A stretch of 64,000 bases of DNA from assembly GCA_003243455.1 (NCBI GenBank), contig QFQS01000001.1, positions 372,001 to 436,000 on the forward strand, read 5' to 3'. Within the stretch, counting starts at the first letter, position 1. Each line of letters opens with the position of its first letter. Positions 15,242 through 24,070 of this stretch are shown here, one piece after another. The notes under the pieces were generated by a model, which was not told the origin of the DNA, did no database searches, and worked only from the letters and a program-made list of their open reading frames with translations. The translations under genes were made by a program, and so were the position numbers. The stretch is from Cereibacter sphaeroides (GTDB taxonomy: Bacteria; Pseudomonadota; Alphaproteobacteria; Rhodobacterales; Rhodobacteraceae).

Positions 15242-16402
15242 ATGGACGATGCGCGCCCTGCCGTTCTGCCGGAGACCACGCTGCCGCTGATCCGCAGCGC
15301 GACGGTGGATGCGACCGTGCCGGATGCTGTTAGGCGTTTGCGCGTGGGGCTAGGGCCGGGGCCGTTCGCGTTGGTGATCCTGTTCATCTCGCCGGATGCC
15401 GATATGGGCCTGCTGGAATCCGGTGTGGATGCCGTCTTTGGCTCCACCCCCGTGATCGGTTGCACCACGGCCGGAGAGATCGGGCCGGAGGGTTATGTCG
15501 AGGGGCAGATCGTGGCCGTCGCACTGCCCGAGGTACATTTCGCGGTCGATGCCCTGCTGATCCCCGATCTGGGCGATCTGAATTCGCAGGATCTGATCGG
15601 CCAGCTTATCCGCGCGCGGCAGGGGTTGATCCGGGCGCGACCGGGCTGGGATCATGAATTCGCATTCCTCTTAGTCGATGGCCTGTCGATCCGCGAGGAT
15701 GAGCTGACATCGGCCCTTGCCTCGGGCCTTGGGCCGGTGCCGCTGTTCGGGGGATCGGCGGGCGACGGCACGCGGTTCAAGGAGACCTTCGTGCTGCATC
15801 AGGGGCGGGCGCTGCGCAATGCGGCGGTGCTGGCCATGGTGCGCAGCGACTGTAGGGTAAAGGTGTTCAGCCTTGACCATCTGGTGCCAACGGAGGCGCG
15901 AATGGTGGTCACCGAGGCGGATCCACGAAGCCGCACCGTTCGCCAGATCAACGCAGAGCCTGCCGCGCGAGAATACGCGCGTATTCTTGGCAAGGATGCG
16001 GGGCAGCTCAATACCTTCACCTTCGCGGCGCATCCGGTCGTCGTTCGCATCGGTGGCAAGCACCATGTCCGGGCGATCCAGCAGGTGGACCGGAACGGCG
16101 ATCTGGTCTTCTTTTCGGCCATCGACGAGGGTCTGGTGCTGACGCTGGCCGAGCCGCAGGACATGGTGGCGCATCTGGAACGCGAACTGCAGGCATTGGG
16201 GCGGCCCGAGGCGATACTGGCCTGCGACTGTATCCTGCGCCGGATGGAAGCTATGGAAAAGCAGCTTTCAGGCGCCGTTTCGACCCTGTTGCGTCAGCAC
16301 CGGGTGGTCGGGTTTTCGACATATGGCGAGCAGTTCAATTCGATGCACGTCAACCAGACGATGACCGGCGTGGCGATCTATCCGCCCGAGGCGCGGGGAT
16401 GA
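15242..16402 (+). CDS. FIST-domain sensor protein (NosP-like)
   Basis: This 386-residue protein has an N-terminal FIST domain (about residues 20-220: STPVIGCTTAGEIGPEGY, PLFGGSAGDGTRF) and a C-terminal FIST_C domain (about residues 220-370: RIGGKHHVRAIQQ, ILACDCILRRM, GFSTYGEQFNS). FIST proteins are sensory input modules. One branch, NosP, binds heme and senses nitric oxide while controlling a co-encoded histidine kinase. The gene overlaps the downstream kinase by four bases, fitting that pairing. Whether this copy binds heme cannot be read from sequence. The ATG at 15242 follows GGGAGGGGAGG. Confidence 0.85.
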   Translation: MDDARPAVLPETTLPLIRSATVDATVPDAVRRLRVGLGPGPFALVILFISPDADMGLLESGVDAVFGSTPVIGCTTAGEIGPEGYVEGQIVAVALPEVHFAVDALLIPDLGDLNSQDLIGQLIRARQGLIRARPGWDHEFAFLLVDGLSIREDELTSALASGLGPVPLFGGSAGDGTRFKETFVLHQGRALRNAAVLAMVRSDCRVKVFSLDHLVPTEARMVVTEADPRSRTVRQINAEPAAREYARILGKDAGQLNTFTFAAHPVVVRIGGKHHVRAIQQVDRNGDLVFFSAIDEGLVLTLAEPQDMVAHLERELQALGRPEAILACDCILRRMEAMEKQLSGAVSTLLRQHRVVGFSTYGEQFNSMHVNQTMTGVAIYPPEARG

Positions 16403-18600
16403 TCGCCGATACGCTCATCAACCCCGCCGATCCTCCGGCGCGGCAGACCGAGAAGCTGTTGCAGATCGCCCAGGCGCTGATGCGGCGCGTCGAGCAGATC
16501 ACCGACGACGGCGGCGCGGCCTATGCCCAGTTCCAGCGCGCGGCGATGCTGGAGGATCAGGTGCGCGAACGCACGCGAGACCTGGAGCATGCGCTGGATT
16601 TGCTCAACGATTCCAATGCGCGGCTCGCCGGGGCCAATCGTGCGGCGGAGGCGGCACGGCAGAACCTGTCCAACGCGATCGAGACGGTGCAGGAGGGGTT
16701 TGCGCTGTTCGATGCGGATGACGTGCTGGTTCTGTGCAACTCCCGCTTCGGCATGTACATGGCCGATATTCGGGATTTGCTGAAGCCGGGGTTGGCGTTT
16801 GACGACTACGTTCAGGCGGTCAGCCTGTCGCGGTTCCTGGTGCTGCCACCCGATGCGACGGCGGAGGATTGGGCGGTGCGCCGCCGCCGCCGGCATCAGG
16901 ACCGGCATGTCATCTTCAACGTCCAAATGGACGGCGACCACTGGGTGCAGGTCAGCGAGCACCGCACGGCGGATGGTGGCACGGTTATCCTGCAGACCGA
17001 CGTCACCGAGATCATCCGTCTGGAGCGGATCGAGCGCGGGCGTCTTCTGGACGATCAGGCACGGATCATCAGGGCGACGCTGGACCATATCAATCAGGGC
17101 GTCTGCATCTTTGACGAGGCGCGCAGGCTGGTCGGCTGGAACGAACGGCTGGGCGCGCTTCTGGCCATTCCGGTTGCGCGGTTTCGGGTCGGGGCGAGTT
17201 TCGACTACCTGCTGCAACGCTTTGCCGAGGTGGAGTTTGGCGAGGGCATGACGGGTGCGGTGCTGAATGCCTGGGTGAACGAAGGCGGTATCCGTCCGCC
17301 GTTGTCGTTCGAGGTGCGGCGGGGTGAGGGGCTGATCCTCGCGGTCTTTGCGCAAGCCATGCCGGACGGCGGTTTCGTGATGAGTTTCACCGATGTGACG
17401 GCCGAGCGCGAGGCGATCACCGCGCTGAGCGGCGCGAACGAGACGCTGGAGGCGCGCGTCATGGCGCGCACGCTGGAACTGGAGGACGCGCTGGCGACGG
17501 CGGAGCGTGCCAATGCTTCACGCTCCCGCTTCGTTGCCGCCGCCAGCCACGACCTGTTGCAGCCCTTGTCGGCGGCCAAGCTGTTCCTGTCTTCGGTCGG
17601 GGACGACAGCCTTGAAGGGCGCGCGCGGGAGGCGCTGGACAAGGCGCAAAACGCGCTGGCCTCGGTGGAGGACATTCTGGCCGCACTGCTGGACATCTCG
17701 AAGCTGGAAAGCGGCAAGGCGGCGGTCACGGTTGGGCCGGTGCGGCTGGACCGCCTGATGGCGCAGTTGCGCGACGAATTTGCGCCGATGGCAGCGCGGA
17801 AGGGGTTGGATCTGCGCGTGGTGACGTCCGGCGCTGTCGTCGCCTCTGACCCGGCCTATCTGCGGCGCATACTGCAGAACCTGATCGGCAACGCGGTGCG
17901 CTACACGGCGCGGGGCAAGGTGCTGGTCGGGGCGCGGCGGCGGGCGGGTTTCGTGCGGCTTGAGGTCTGGGACACCGGGCCGGGGATACCCGAGGAAGAG
18001 CAGGACAACATCTTCAAGGAGTTCCGCCGCCTGAATGCGCCTGCATCGGCATCCGAGGGGATGGGGCTTGGCTTGGCCATCGTCGAACGGGCCTGCGCGC
18101 TGCTTGGCCATCCGCTGGGTCTGAATTCGGTGCTGGGACGTGGGACGGGGTTCATGCTGCAAGTTCCGCTGGCCGAGGGTGGTGGGCCGGTGATGCAGGC
18201 AGAGCCCCGCCCGGCGCGGCCTTCCGCGCAGGACCGGATCGCGCTGCTGGTCGAGAATGACGAGGCGCTTCGGCGGGCAATGGTGCTGCTGCTGGAAAAA
18301 TGGGGCGTCTCGGTGCTGGACACCGCCAGCGGGGAAGAGGCGTTCGCCCTGATCGAAGAGATCGGTATCCTGCCCGATTGCCTGATCGTGGACCATCAGC
18401 TTGGGGTGGGCATGACCGGGATCGAGTTCATCAAGCGGCTGCATGCGCTACACGCCCCGGTTCCTGCGCGCCTAGTTACGGCCAACCGCGCGCCGGAGGT
18501 GCAGGCGATGTGTCAGGAAGCCGGGATCGAAATGATGATGAAGCCGATCGATGCGCGCGCGCTTGAGAATTTCCTGAACACGCTGCCGCCGCCGCGCTGA
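16399..18600 (+). CDS. PAS-containing hybrid sensor histidine kinase
   Basis: This 733-residue soluble kinase has no obvious membrane spans. In order it shows an N-terminal coiled coil (about residues 25-95), PAS-like segments with PAS_7 character (ETVQEGFALFDADDVLVLCN and HINQGVCIFDEARRLVGWN), another coiled coil and a HisKA domain with phospho-acceptor His384 in AAASHDLLQPL. The HATPase has NAVRYTARG, WDTGPGIPEEE and GMGLGLAIV. A C-terminal receiver has Asp665 in LIVDHQL. The architecture resembles NahK/ErcS'. It is translationally coupled to the FIST gene, so the FIST protein is the likely input, with the upstream NarL-type regulator as a probable output. Confidence 0.9.
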   Translation: MIADTLINPADPPARQTEKLLQIAQALMRRVEQITDDGGAAYAQFQRAAMLEDQVRERTRDLEHALDLLNDSNARLAGANRAAEAARQNLSNAIETVQEGFALFDADDVLVLCNSRFGMYMADIRDLLKPGLAFDDYVQAVSLSRFLVLPPDATAEDWAVRRRRRHQDRHVIFNVQMDGDHWVQVSEHRTADGGTVILQTDVTEIIRLERIERGRLLDDQARIIRATLDHINQGVCIFDEARRLVGWNERLGALLAIPVARFRVGASFDYLLQRFAEVEFGEGMTGAVLNAWVNEGGIRPPLSFEVRRGEGLILAVFAQAMPDGGFVMSFTDVTAEREAITALSGANETLEARVMARTLELEDALATAERANASRSRFVAAASHDLLQPLSAAKLFLSSVGDDSLEGRAREALDKAQNALASVEDILAALLDISKLESGKAAVTVGPVRLDRLMAQLRDEFAPMAARKGLDLRVVTSGAVVASDPAYLRRILQNLIGNAVRYTARGKVLVGARRRAGFVRLEVWDTGPGIPEEEQDNIFKEFRRLNAPASASEGMGLGLAIVERACALLGHPLGLNSVLGRGTGFMLQVPLAEGGGPVMQAEPRPARPSAQDRIALLVENDEALRRAMVLLLEKWGVSVLDTASGEEAFALIEEIGILPDCLIVDHQLGVGMTGIEFIKRLHALHAPVPARLVTANRAPEVQAMCQEAGIEMMMKPIDARALENFLNTLPPPR

Positions 18601-18669
18601 CCTACGACCAAGGTCACATAGCAGCCTCGTCGCCTTTGGCCCTACTATCCCGTCAGCCAGAGGAATGAG

Positions 18670-19185
18670 ATGCAACTCTCCGACCAGCGAGACATCAAGG
18701 CCGATCCCGAAACCGTCTGGGCGGCTTTACTGAATCCGCAGGTGCTGATGGCCTGCATTCCGGGCTGCGAAAGCATGACCGGCACGCCGGAAAGCGGTTT
18801 CGAGGCAGTGGTGGTGCAGAAGGTCGGGCCGGTAAAGGCCCGCTTCACCGGCGCTGTCACCCTGTCGGACATCGTTCCGGGAAAATCCGTCACGATCAGC
18901 GGCGAAGGCAAAGGCGGCCCTGCTGGTTTTGCCAAGGGCGGCGCGAAGGTGACGCTGACCCCGATCCCCGATGGCACGCAGCTTGGCTATGAGGTCGATG
19001 CCAGTGTCGGGGGCAAGCTGGCGCAGCTTGGCTCGCGCCTGATCGACGGTTTTGCCAAGAAGATGGCGGACGACTTTTTCCAGCGTTTCCAGGACGCCGT
19101 CGAAGGCCCCTCCGAGGATGGCGAGGAGGCCGTCGCGGAAGAGGGCGAACAGAAGAAGGGCTGGTTCAAGCGTCTGATCAGCTAG
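18670..19185 (+). CDS. coxG: CoxG-like SRPBCC protein
   Basis: This 171-residue protein has an SRPBCC fold of the CoxG type. It opens LSDQRDIKADPETVWAALLNP with the conserved CIPGCES, and has a helix RLIDGFAKKMADDFFQRF. An acidic linker follows and the protein ends in a basic aromatic tail, KKGWFKRLIS. In carboxydotrophs CoxG attaches CO dehydrogenase to the membrane. The tail could serve such a role here. It lies directly upstream of coxS-L-M in the same direction, 45 bp away. Because the enzyme is form II, the partner may not be a true CO dehydrogenase. Confidence 0.85.
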   Translation: MQLSDQRDIKADPETVWAALLNPQVLMACIPGCESMTGTPESGFEAVVVQKVGPVKARFTGAVTLSDIVPGKSVTISGEGKGGPAGFAKGGAKVTLTPIPDGTQLGYEVDASVGGKLAQLGSRLIDGFAKKMADDFFQRFQDAVEGPSEDGEEAVAEEGEQKKGWFKRLIS

Positions 19186-19230
19186 CCGGTGATCCCGGCC
19201 TACCCAGGAATGACCCAAGGGAGGAGAGCA

Positions 19231-19725
19231 ATGACCAAGGTCTCGATAACCGTGAACGGCAAGCAGGTTTCCGGCGAGGTGGAGGGGCGCACGCTTTTGG
19301 TGTCTTTCCTGCGCGAGGGGCTGGGGCTGACCGGCACGCATGTGGGCTGCGATACGTCGCAGTGTGGCGCCTGCACCGTCCATGTGAATGGACGTTCGGT
19401 AAAAAGCTGCTCCGTCTTTGCGATGGATGTGAACGGGGCCGAGGTGCGGACCATCGAGGGCATGGCGAATGCCGATGGCTCGCTTGGCGTCGTGCAGCAG
19501 GCCTTTCAGGATCATCACGGGCTGCAATGCGGGTTCTGCACGCCTGGGATGGTGATGGCCTCTGCGGCGCTGCTGGCGGAAAATCCGAAGCCGACCGAGC
19601 AGGAAGTGCGCCACTACCTTGAGGGCAACATCTGCCGCTGCACCGGCTACCACAATATCGTGAAATCGGTTCTGGCGGCCAGCGGTCAGCGGGTTGCGCC
19701 AGACGTTCATATCGCGGCTGAATAA
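19231..19725 (+). CDS. coxS: Molybdenum hydroxylase small subunit (2x[2Fe-2S])
   Basis: This 164-residue iron-sulfur subunit transfers electrons from the molybdenum centre to FAD. The plant-type ferredoxin domain has CDTSQCGACTVHVNG plus a fourth Cys at KSC. The C-terminal four-helix domain has CGFCTPGM and NICRCTGYHN. The start at 19231 follows GGGAGGAG; an upstream GTG in the same frame adds 14 residues without homology. Gene order S-L-M matches form II clusters and not the M-S-L order of form I CO dehydrogenases. Confidence 0.93.
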   Translation: MTKVSITVNGKQVSGEVEGRTLLVSFLREGLGLTGTHVGCDTSQCGACTVHVNGRSVKSCSVFAMDVNGAEVRTIEGMANADGSLGVVQQAFQDHHGLQCGFCTPGMVMASAALLAENPKPTEQEVRHYLEGNICRCTGYHNIVKSVLAASGQRVAPDVHIAAE

Positions 19726-19777
19726 ATACAACGGGTTACAGCGCAATCTTCGCGCATCGCTTTAAGGGAGGGATGAC

Positions 19778-22150
19778 ATGCCAAAGGATGGCGGCATCGG
19801 CGACAGCACCAAGCGTCGCGAGGATATCCGGTTCCTGACCGGCAAGGGGCGCTACACGGCGGACATTAACCTGCGTGGGCAGGGATATGCGGTGTTCCTG
19901 CGGTCGGACGTGGCACACGGACGGATCAACGGCATCGACACCTCGGCTGCCAAGGATATGCCGGGCGTGCTGACGATCCTGACGGGCGAGGATTTTGCCG
20001 CTATGGGCGGTAACCCGGCGGGCTGGCTTATCCCGAACCGCGACGGCACCAACATGAAGGAGCCGAAGCGCCCCGTTCTGGCGCATGGCAAGGTGCGGCA
20101 TGTGGGCGATGCCTATGCGGTTGTCGTGGCCGAAACCAGGGAGCAAGCGCAGGAAGCTGCTGCTGCCGTAGTTGCCGATATCACCGAGTTGCCCGCTATC
20201 GTCGACATGGCCAAGGCGGTCGCCGACAGTTCGAACCGGGTGCATGACGAGATCGCGGACAACGTCTGCTTCGACTGGGGCTGGATCGAGGCGAACCGCG
20301 CTGCCGTGGATGAGGCGTTCAAGACCGCGCCGCACATCACCACATTGGAACTGGTCAACAACCGGCTTGTGCCGAACGCGATGGAGCCGCGCGCCTCGAT
20401 CGGCGATTATGACAGCGGGACCGGCGATTACCGGCTTTACACGACATCCCAGAACCCGCACCTGACGCGGCTCTTAGTGGCGGCCTTCGTCATGGGCATC
20501 CCGGAAAACAAGCTGACCGTGATCGCGCCGGATGTCGGCGGTGGCTTCGGGTCGAAGATCTATCACTATGGCGAGGAGGCCGCGGTTCTGGCGGCATCGA
20601 AGGCGATCAACCGCCCCGTCAAATGGGTGGCGGATCGGTCGGAAAGCTTCCTGTCGGATGCGCATGGTCGCGACCATGTCACCAAGATCCAGCTTGCCAC
20701 GGACAAGCAGGGCAAGTTCCTGGCGCTGCGGACCGAAACGATGGCGAACGTCGGCGCCTATCTGTCGAACTTCGCAACTGCCACGCCGACCTTCCTGCAT
20801 GGCACGCTGATGGCCGGGCCATACAAGACGCCGCTGGTCTATGTGAACGTGAAGGCGGTGTTCACCAACACCGCGCCAGTCGACGCCTATCGCGGCGCTG
20901 GCCGACCCGAGGCGACCTTCAGCATCGAGCGGGTCGTTGACAAGATGTGCCGCGAGTTGAACCTCGACCCCGTGGAGGTGCGCCGGAAGAACCTGCTGAC
21001 CACGGATCAGTTCCCTTACACGACGCCTGTCGGGCTGGTCTACGACACCGGCAACTATCAGGCGACGTTGGACAAGCTGATCGAGATTGGCGATCTGAAG
21101 GGCTTTGAGGGCCGTCGCGCGGCGAGTGCGAAGAGGGGGCTGTTGCGCGGCCTTGGGCTTTCGACCTGGATCGAGGCTTGTGGAATTGCGCCGTCGAACC
21201 TTGTTGGTCAGTTGGGCGCCCGCGTCGGGCTTTACGATGCGGCGACGGTGCGGGTGAACGCGACGGGCAACATCAGCGTGATGACCGGCGCGCATAGCCA
21301 TGGGCAGGGGCACGAGACGGTCTTTGCGCAGATCGTATCGGACAAGCTGGGCATCCCGGCCTCGTCCGTCGATATCGTGCATGGCGATACGTCGAAGATA
21401 CCCTTCGGCATGGGCTCCTACGGCTCTCGCAGTCTTGCGGTCGCGGGAACGGCCATGGTCAAGGCGGTGGACAAGATCATAGCCAAGGGCAAGAAGATCG
21501 CCGCGCACATGCTGGAGGCGGCCGAGGGCGACATCGTCTTTGAGGATGGCAAGTTCAGCGTGACCGGAACCGACAAGGCGAAGACCTTCGGCGAGATCGC
21601 CTTCTCGGCCTATGTCCCGCACAACTATCCGCTGGAAACACTGGAGCCGGGGCTGGAGGAGTCCGCTTTCTACGACCCCGCCAACTTTACCTATCCGGCG
21701 GGCGCCTATGCCTGCGAGGTCGAGGTCGATCCCGATACCGGCAAGGTCACAATCGCCTCATTCACCTGCGCCGACGACTTCGGCAACGTGATGAACCCGA
21801 TGATCGTGAACGGTCAGGTGCATGGCGGTGTGGGGCAGGGGATCGGACAGGCGCTGCTGGAAAACTGCACCTATGACGCGAACGGCCAGCTTCTGACCGG
21901 CAGCTATATGGACTACGCCATGCCGCGTGCGGATGACGTGCCGTTCTATACGGTCGATCACAGCTGCATCACGCCCTGCACCCACAACCCGCTGGGGGTC
22001 AAGGGCTGCGGCGAGGCCGGGGCGATTGGATCGCCGCCAGCCGTGGTCAATGCGGTGATCGACGCGCTGCACCGGGGGGGACATACCCATGTGACCCATA
22101 TCGACATGCCAGTCTCGCCTGGGCGGGTCTGGCAGGCGATCCACGGCTGA
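19778..22150 (+). CDS. coxL: Form II CoxL-type molybdenum hydroxylase large subunit
   Basis: This 790-residue xanthine-oxidase-family catalytic subunit binds the molybdopterin cytosine dinucleotide cofactor. Mo-site motifs are GGGFGSK, AYRGAGR (residues 370-376), GQGHETVFAQ and the catalytic Glu746 in KGCGEAGAIG. The active-site loop is AYRGAGR, the form II signature; form I CO dehydrogenases have AYXCSFR with the Cu-binding Cys. So the aerobic CO dehydrogenase name should be used with care. Form II enzymes have little or no proven CO oxidation and may oxidise other aldehydes or heterocycles. coxD/E/F maturation genes are not present nearby. Confidence 0.9.
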   Translation: MPKDGGIGDSTKRREDIRFLTGKGRYTADINLRGQGYAVFLRSDVAHGRINGIDTSAAKDMPGVLTILTGEDFAAMGGNPAGWLIPNRDGTNMKEPKRPVLAHGKVRHVGDAYAVVVAETREQAQEAAAAVVADITELPAIVDMAKAVADSSNRVHDEIADNVCFDWGWIEANRAAVDEAFKTAPHITTLELVNNRLVPNAMEPRASIGDYDSGTGDYRLYTTSQNPHLTRLLVAAFVMGIPENKLTVIAPDVGGGFGSKIYHYGEEAAVLAASKAINRPVKWVADRSESFLSDAHGRDHVTKIQLATDKQGKFLALRTETMANVGAYLSNFATATPTFLHGTLMAGPYKTPLVYVNVKAVFTNTAPVDAYRGAGRPEATFSIERVVDKMCRELNLDPVEVRRKNLLTTDQFPYTTPVGLVYDTGNYQATLDKLIEIGDLKGFEGRRAASAKRGLLRGLGLSTWIEACGIAPSNLVGQLGARVGLYDAATVRVNATGNISVMTGAHSHGQGHETVFAQIVSDKLGIPASSVDIVHGDTSKIPFGMGSYGSRSLAVAGTAMVKAVDKIIAKGKKIAAHMLEAAEGDIVFEDGKFSVTGTDKAKTFGEIAFSAYVPHNYPLETLEPGLEESAFYDPANFTYPAGAYACEVEVDPDTGKVTIASFTCADDFGNVMNPMIVNGQVHGGVGQGIGQALLENCTYDANGQLLTGSYMDYAMPRADDVPFYTVDHSCITPCTHNPLGVKGCGEAGAIGSPPAVVNAVIDALHRGGHTHVTHIDMPVSPGRVWQAIHG

Positions 22151-22161
22151 GGGAGGATAAG

Positions 22162-22950
22162 ATGCAAAACTTCGAGTTCGTGAAGCCCTCGACGGTCGCA
22201 GATGCGGTCAAGGCGCTGAAACAGGACGGCGCGCAGGCGCTGTCCGGGGGTATGACCTTGCTGCCCACCATGAAGCAGGGTTTGGCAGCGCCCGATGTGC
22301 TGGTCTGCCTGACCGGGATCAAAGAAACCCAAGGTGTGCGAGTCGAGGGTGGCGCGCTGGTCATCGGCGGGGCGACCATTCACGCGGTCGCCGCCAAAGA
22401 GGCGCGGAAAAGTTACCCGGCGCTGGCCGACCTCGCGGGCGGTATCGGTGATCCTGCCGTTCGCAACAGGGGAACCATCGGCGGCAGTCTTGCCAACAAC
22501 GACCCGTCCGCCTGCTATCCTGCGGCGGTGCTGGCTTCTGGTGCAACGATCATTACCGACCGGCGGAAGATCGCGGCGGACGATTACTTTCAGGGCATGT
22601 TCTCGACTGCGCTGGAAGAGGGTGAGATCATCACCGGGGTAAGCTTTCCGATCCCCGAGAAAGCCGCCTATGTGAAGTTCGAACAGCCCGCATCGCGCTT
22701 TGCTCTGACCGGCGTGTTCGTCGCGAAATACCCCTCTGGCGTCCGGGTGGCGGTCACGGGGGCGTCCGAGAATGGCGTGTTCCGGTGGACCGAGGCGGAA
22801 AAGGCGCTGTCGGCCAACTTCGCGGCCTCGGCCATCGCAAATCTGACGGTCCCGGCAAAGGGTATGATCGCCGACCTGCACGGAACGCCGGCATATCGCG
22901 CAAATCTGGCCAAGGTGCTGACCGGACGGGCAGTGGCGCAGGCAAGGTAA
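22162..22950 (+). CDS. coxM: Molybdenum hydroxylase FAD-binding (medium) subunit
   Basis: This 262-residue FAD subunit of the same enzyme has the N-terminal flavin loop LSGGMTLLPTMKQGL and the second FAD motif TIGGSLANNDPSACYP. A C-terminal CODH-medium domain (about residues 175-260) includes VAVTGASENGVFRW. It starts 11 bp after coxL behind GAGGATAAG. It probably passes electrons from the Fe-S subunit to quinone or another acceptor. It is convergent with glk across a 125-bp GC-rich spacer. Confidence 0.93.
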   Translation: MQNFEFVKPSTVADAVKALKQDGAQALSGGMTLLPTMKQGLAAPDVLVCLTGIKETQGVRVEGGALVIGGATIHAVAAKEARKSYPALADLAGGIGDPAVRNRGTIGGSLANNDPSACYPAAVLASGATIITDRRKIAADDYFQGMFSTALEEGEIITGVSFPIPEKAAYVKFEQPASRFALTGVFVAKYPSGVRVAVTGASENGVFRWTEAEKALSANFAASAIANLTVPAKGMIADLHGTPAYRANLAKVLTGRAVAQAR

Positions 22951-23075
22951 AGCAGAGCCTTGGGGCGCGGGCGGCTGGCCCGTTGGCCGGTCCCACGCAT
23001 CTGCGATTATCTCGCCACGGCCAGGCAGCGGTGTCGGGCCGGGTGCTTCGAAACTCGTTCCGCTGCGGACTGATC

Positions 23076-24041
23076 TCAGGCGCGCAACACCTGCGCCAGA
23101 TGCGCGGCGCAGCCGGTCAGGGGGGCGTAGTCGTCTTCCAGAATTGTCACGGCGAAATTCTGCATGAAACCCGCGAAACGGCCCTTGTCGCGGAACGCCT
23201 CGGTAAAGCCCAGGGGGCCGAGGTGTTCGGTGAAGGCGCGGGCGATGCCGCCGACCAGGTAGATGCCGCCGAAGGGCAGGTGGATCAGCGCGAGGTTGCC
23301 GCAATCGGCACCCAGAAGGCGCGTGAAAAGACGCGCGGTATCCTTGGCGTCCTGATCCTTGCCTTCGTCAATGGCGGCCATGATCTGTGCCGAGCTGCGC
23401 TCAGACGGGCGGCCCGCCTCGGTCGTTACAAAACCCCAAAGCCGCTCAAGACCACGGCCCGACAGCACATCTTCAACGCCGGGAAAGCCATGGGCGGTTT
23501 CCACGTAATGCGCCAGTCGCAGGTCGGCCTCGGTGCGGATTGGCATGTTGACGTGGCCGCACTCGGACGCGGTGACGATGCGGCCCCATTCGGTGTCATG
23601 GACAGGCGCGGCGTTGAAGCCGGTGCCGACATTGACGACCAGCATGGCGCCACCCGGCACCTGCGGCCCGTCGATGAGAGGGCGCAGCTTTTCCGGTGAG
23701 ATGTGGCCAAGGGCATAGCCGGGGGCCTGCAGGTCGTTCAGGATGGCGACCTTTTTTGCCCCGGTCGGGCGGATCAGGGTACCATGGTCGATGGTCCAGT
23801 CGCGGTTGGTCAGGGTTGCAACCTGATCCTTCACCGGACCGGCGGCGGCGATGCAGGCGCCGACGATGCCGGTCACTCCCGCTTCGGCCACATATTTCGC
23901 CAGCACCGACTCCAGCCCCGGAAACTCCTCGTTGCGGAAGCGGCGGACCGAGTCCGGCCGGATCACGGTGCCATCCGTCAGCGCAACGCGGGTGTTGGTG
24001 CCGCCGATGTCGGCTACGAGGCAGAGGGGGGCGTCAGGCAT
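23076..24041 (-). CDS. glk: Glucokinase
   Basis: This enzyme phosphorylates cytoplasmic glucose with ATP to glucose 6-phosphate. The 321-residue Glk/ROK-like kinase of the proteobacterial type has the phosphate-1 loop LVADIGGTNTRVAL at the N-terminus, NDLQAPGYALGHI with the catalytic Asp, and GTGFNAAPVH. It is third in the leftward aglR / GH1 / glk unit, 29 bp after the glucosidase. It is well placed to capture glucose released by both glucosidases of this locus for the zwf-pgl-pgi pathway. Confidence 0.95.
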   Translation of the reverse strand: MPDAPLCLVADIGGTNTRVALTDGTVIRPDSVRRFRNEEFPGLESVLAKYVAEAGVTGIVGACIAAAGPVKDQVATLTNRDWTIDHGTLIRPTGAKKVAILNDLQAPGYALGHISPEKLRPLIDGPQVPGGAMLVVNVGTGFNAAPVHDTEWGRIVTASECGHVNMPIRTEADLRLAHYVETAHGFPGVEDVLSGRGLERLWGFVTTEAGRPSERSSAQIMAAIDEGKDQDAKDTARLFTRLLGADCGNLALIHLPFGGIYLVGGIARAFTEHLGPLGFTEAFRDKGRFAGFMQNFAVTILEDDYAPLTGCAAHLAQVLRA

Positions 24042-24070
24042 CTGTCAGGCACTCCGGTGGATCGGCGCGG

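Noticed and set aside
22951..23075. GC-rich inverted segment between coxM and glk
   Set aside because: The pairing is imperfect and has no U tract, so I do not call a terminator.
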